Positions 5,501-5,577 of a stretch of DNA of 5,577 nucleotides are shown piece by piece (the stretch's first letter is position 1; each line of letters starts with the position of its first letter). Source of the DNA: Chloroflexota bacterium (GTDB lineage: Bacteria; Chloroflexota; Anaerolineae; Anaerolineales; Villigracilaceae). Below the pieces are notes generated by a model. It saw only the letters and a program-made list of their open reading frames with translations, was not told where the DNA came from and ran no database searches. Where the stretch lies: the NCBI GenBank assembly GCA_016191985.1, contig JACPVB010000200.1, forward strand, positions 1 to 5,577. Direction: 5' to 3'. A program made the translations under genes and the position numbers.

Positions 5501-5575
5501 ACTCTGGACTCCATCAGCTTGCTGATGGAATTTTTAGCAACACCCACAGGGCAGCAAGCTGCCCGACTCCAGAGT
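5501..5575. repeat. Compound inverted repeat upstream of the deacetylase gene
   Basis: Two arms of 24 bases (5501-5524 and 5552-5575) are reverse complements at 20 positions. ACTCTGGA pairs with TCCAGAGT, and CAGCTTGCTG pairs exactly with CAGCAAGCTG. Each arm also takes part in its own hairpin: TCCATCAG/CTGATGGA (5510-5517 with 5522-5529, loop CTTG) and GGGCAG/CTGCCC (5549-5554 with 5559-5564, loop CAAG). The first hairpin is followed on the plus strand by AATTTTT, so it can act as a plus-strand terminator, though no plus-strand gene is visible here. The layout suggests a small non-autonomous palindromic element or a switchable RNA structure. Confidence 0.6.
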
Positions 5576-5577
5576 TA

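Noticed and set aside
4998..5525. Plus-strand open frame of 175 codons
   Set aside because: It is opposite the deacetylase gene, where all active-site residues are conserved on the minus strand. It looks like a shadow frame.
5510..5535. Hairpin plus T-run read as the terminator of a plus-strand gene
   Set aside because: No credible plus-strand gene lies upstream. It is kept as part of the compound inverted repeat instead.

Overview
The window reads as bacterial chromosome, most likely from the Chloroflexota (Anaerolineae or close kin). This is inferred, not proven. The reasons are a lipoprotein whose acylated Cys is followed by a Thr-Pro-rich linker, membrane proteins with N-terminal double-Cys zinc ribbons, moderate GC, and palindromic elements between genes. 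All six supported genes lie on the minus strand, so transcription runs from high to low coordinates. I see no rRNA, tRNA, CRISPR array, transposase or phage gene, and no gene-free stretch longer than 300 bases.

From the right edge in the direction of transcription: a compound inverted repeat (5501-5575); an intact class II-type histone-deacetylase-family amidohydrolase (4464-5474) with a TATAAT box six bases before its ATG; an 83-base gap carrying the probable promoter and a strong Shine-Dalgarno of the next gene; a 669-residue secreted lipoprotein of the S33/TAP-like alpha/beta-hydrolase peptidase family (2371-4380) with a complete Ser-Asp-His triad and an extra C-terminal beta-rich domain; then a 157-base gap with a perfect 14-bp stem hairpin, a promoter and a Shine-Dalgarno.

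Next is a tight three-gene unit. It holds a triple zinc-ribbon single-pass membrane protein (1155-2213), a DUF3592-like single-pass membrane protein (752-1153) and a 77-residue membrane protein with a zinc ribbon (516-749). The gaps are 1 and 2 bases, and the unit ends in a terminator hairpin that overlaps the last stop codon. Its function is unknown, and it is the best candidate here for an undescribed system. After a further 159-base gap with a palindrome comes the N-terminal part of a PP_4765-type (BaiN/YhiN-like) flavoprotein (1-356), cut by the window edge.

No single pathway links the genes. The peptidase lipoprotein and the deacetylase look like independent units. Two start modes coexist: the flavoprotein and the deacetylase look leaderless (TATAAT-N6-ATG, no Shine-Dalgarno), while the peptidase and the zinc-ribbon unit have short leaders with AGGAG.
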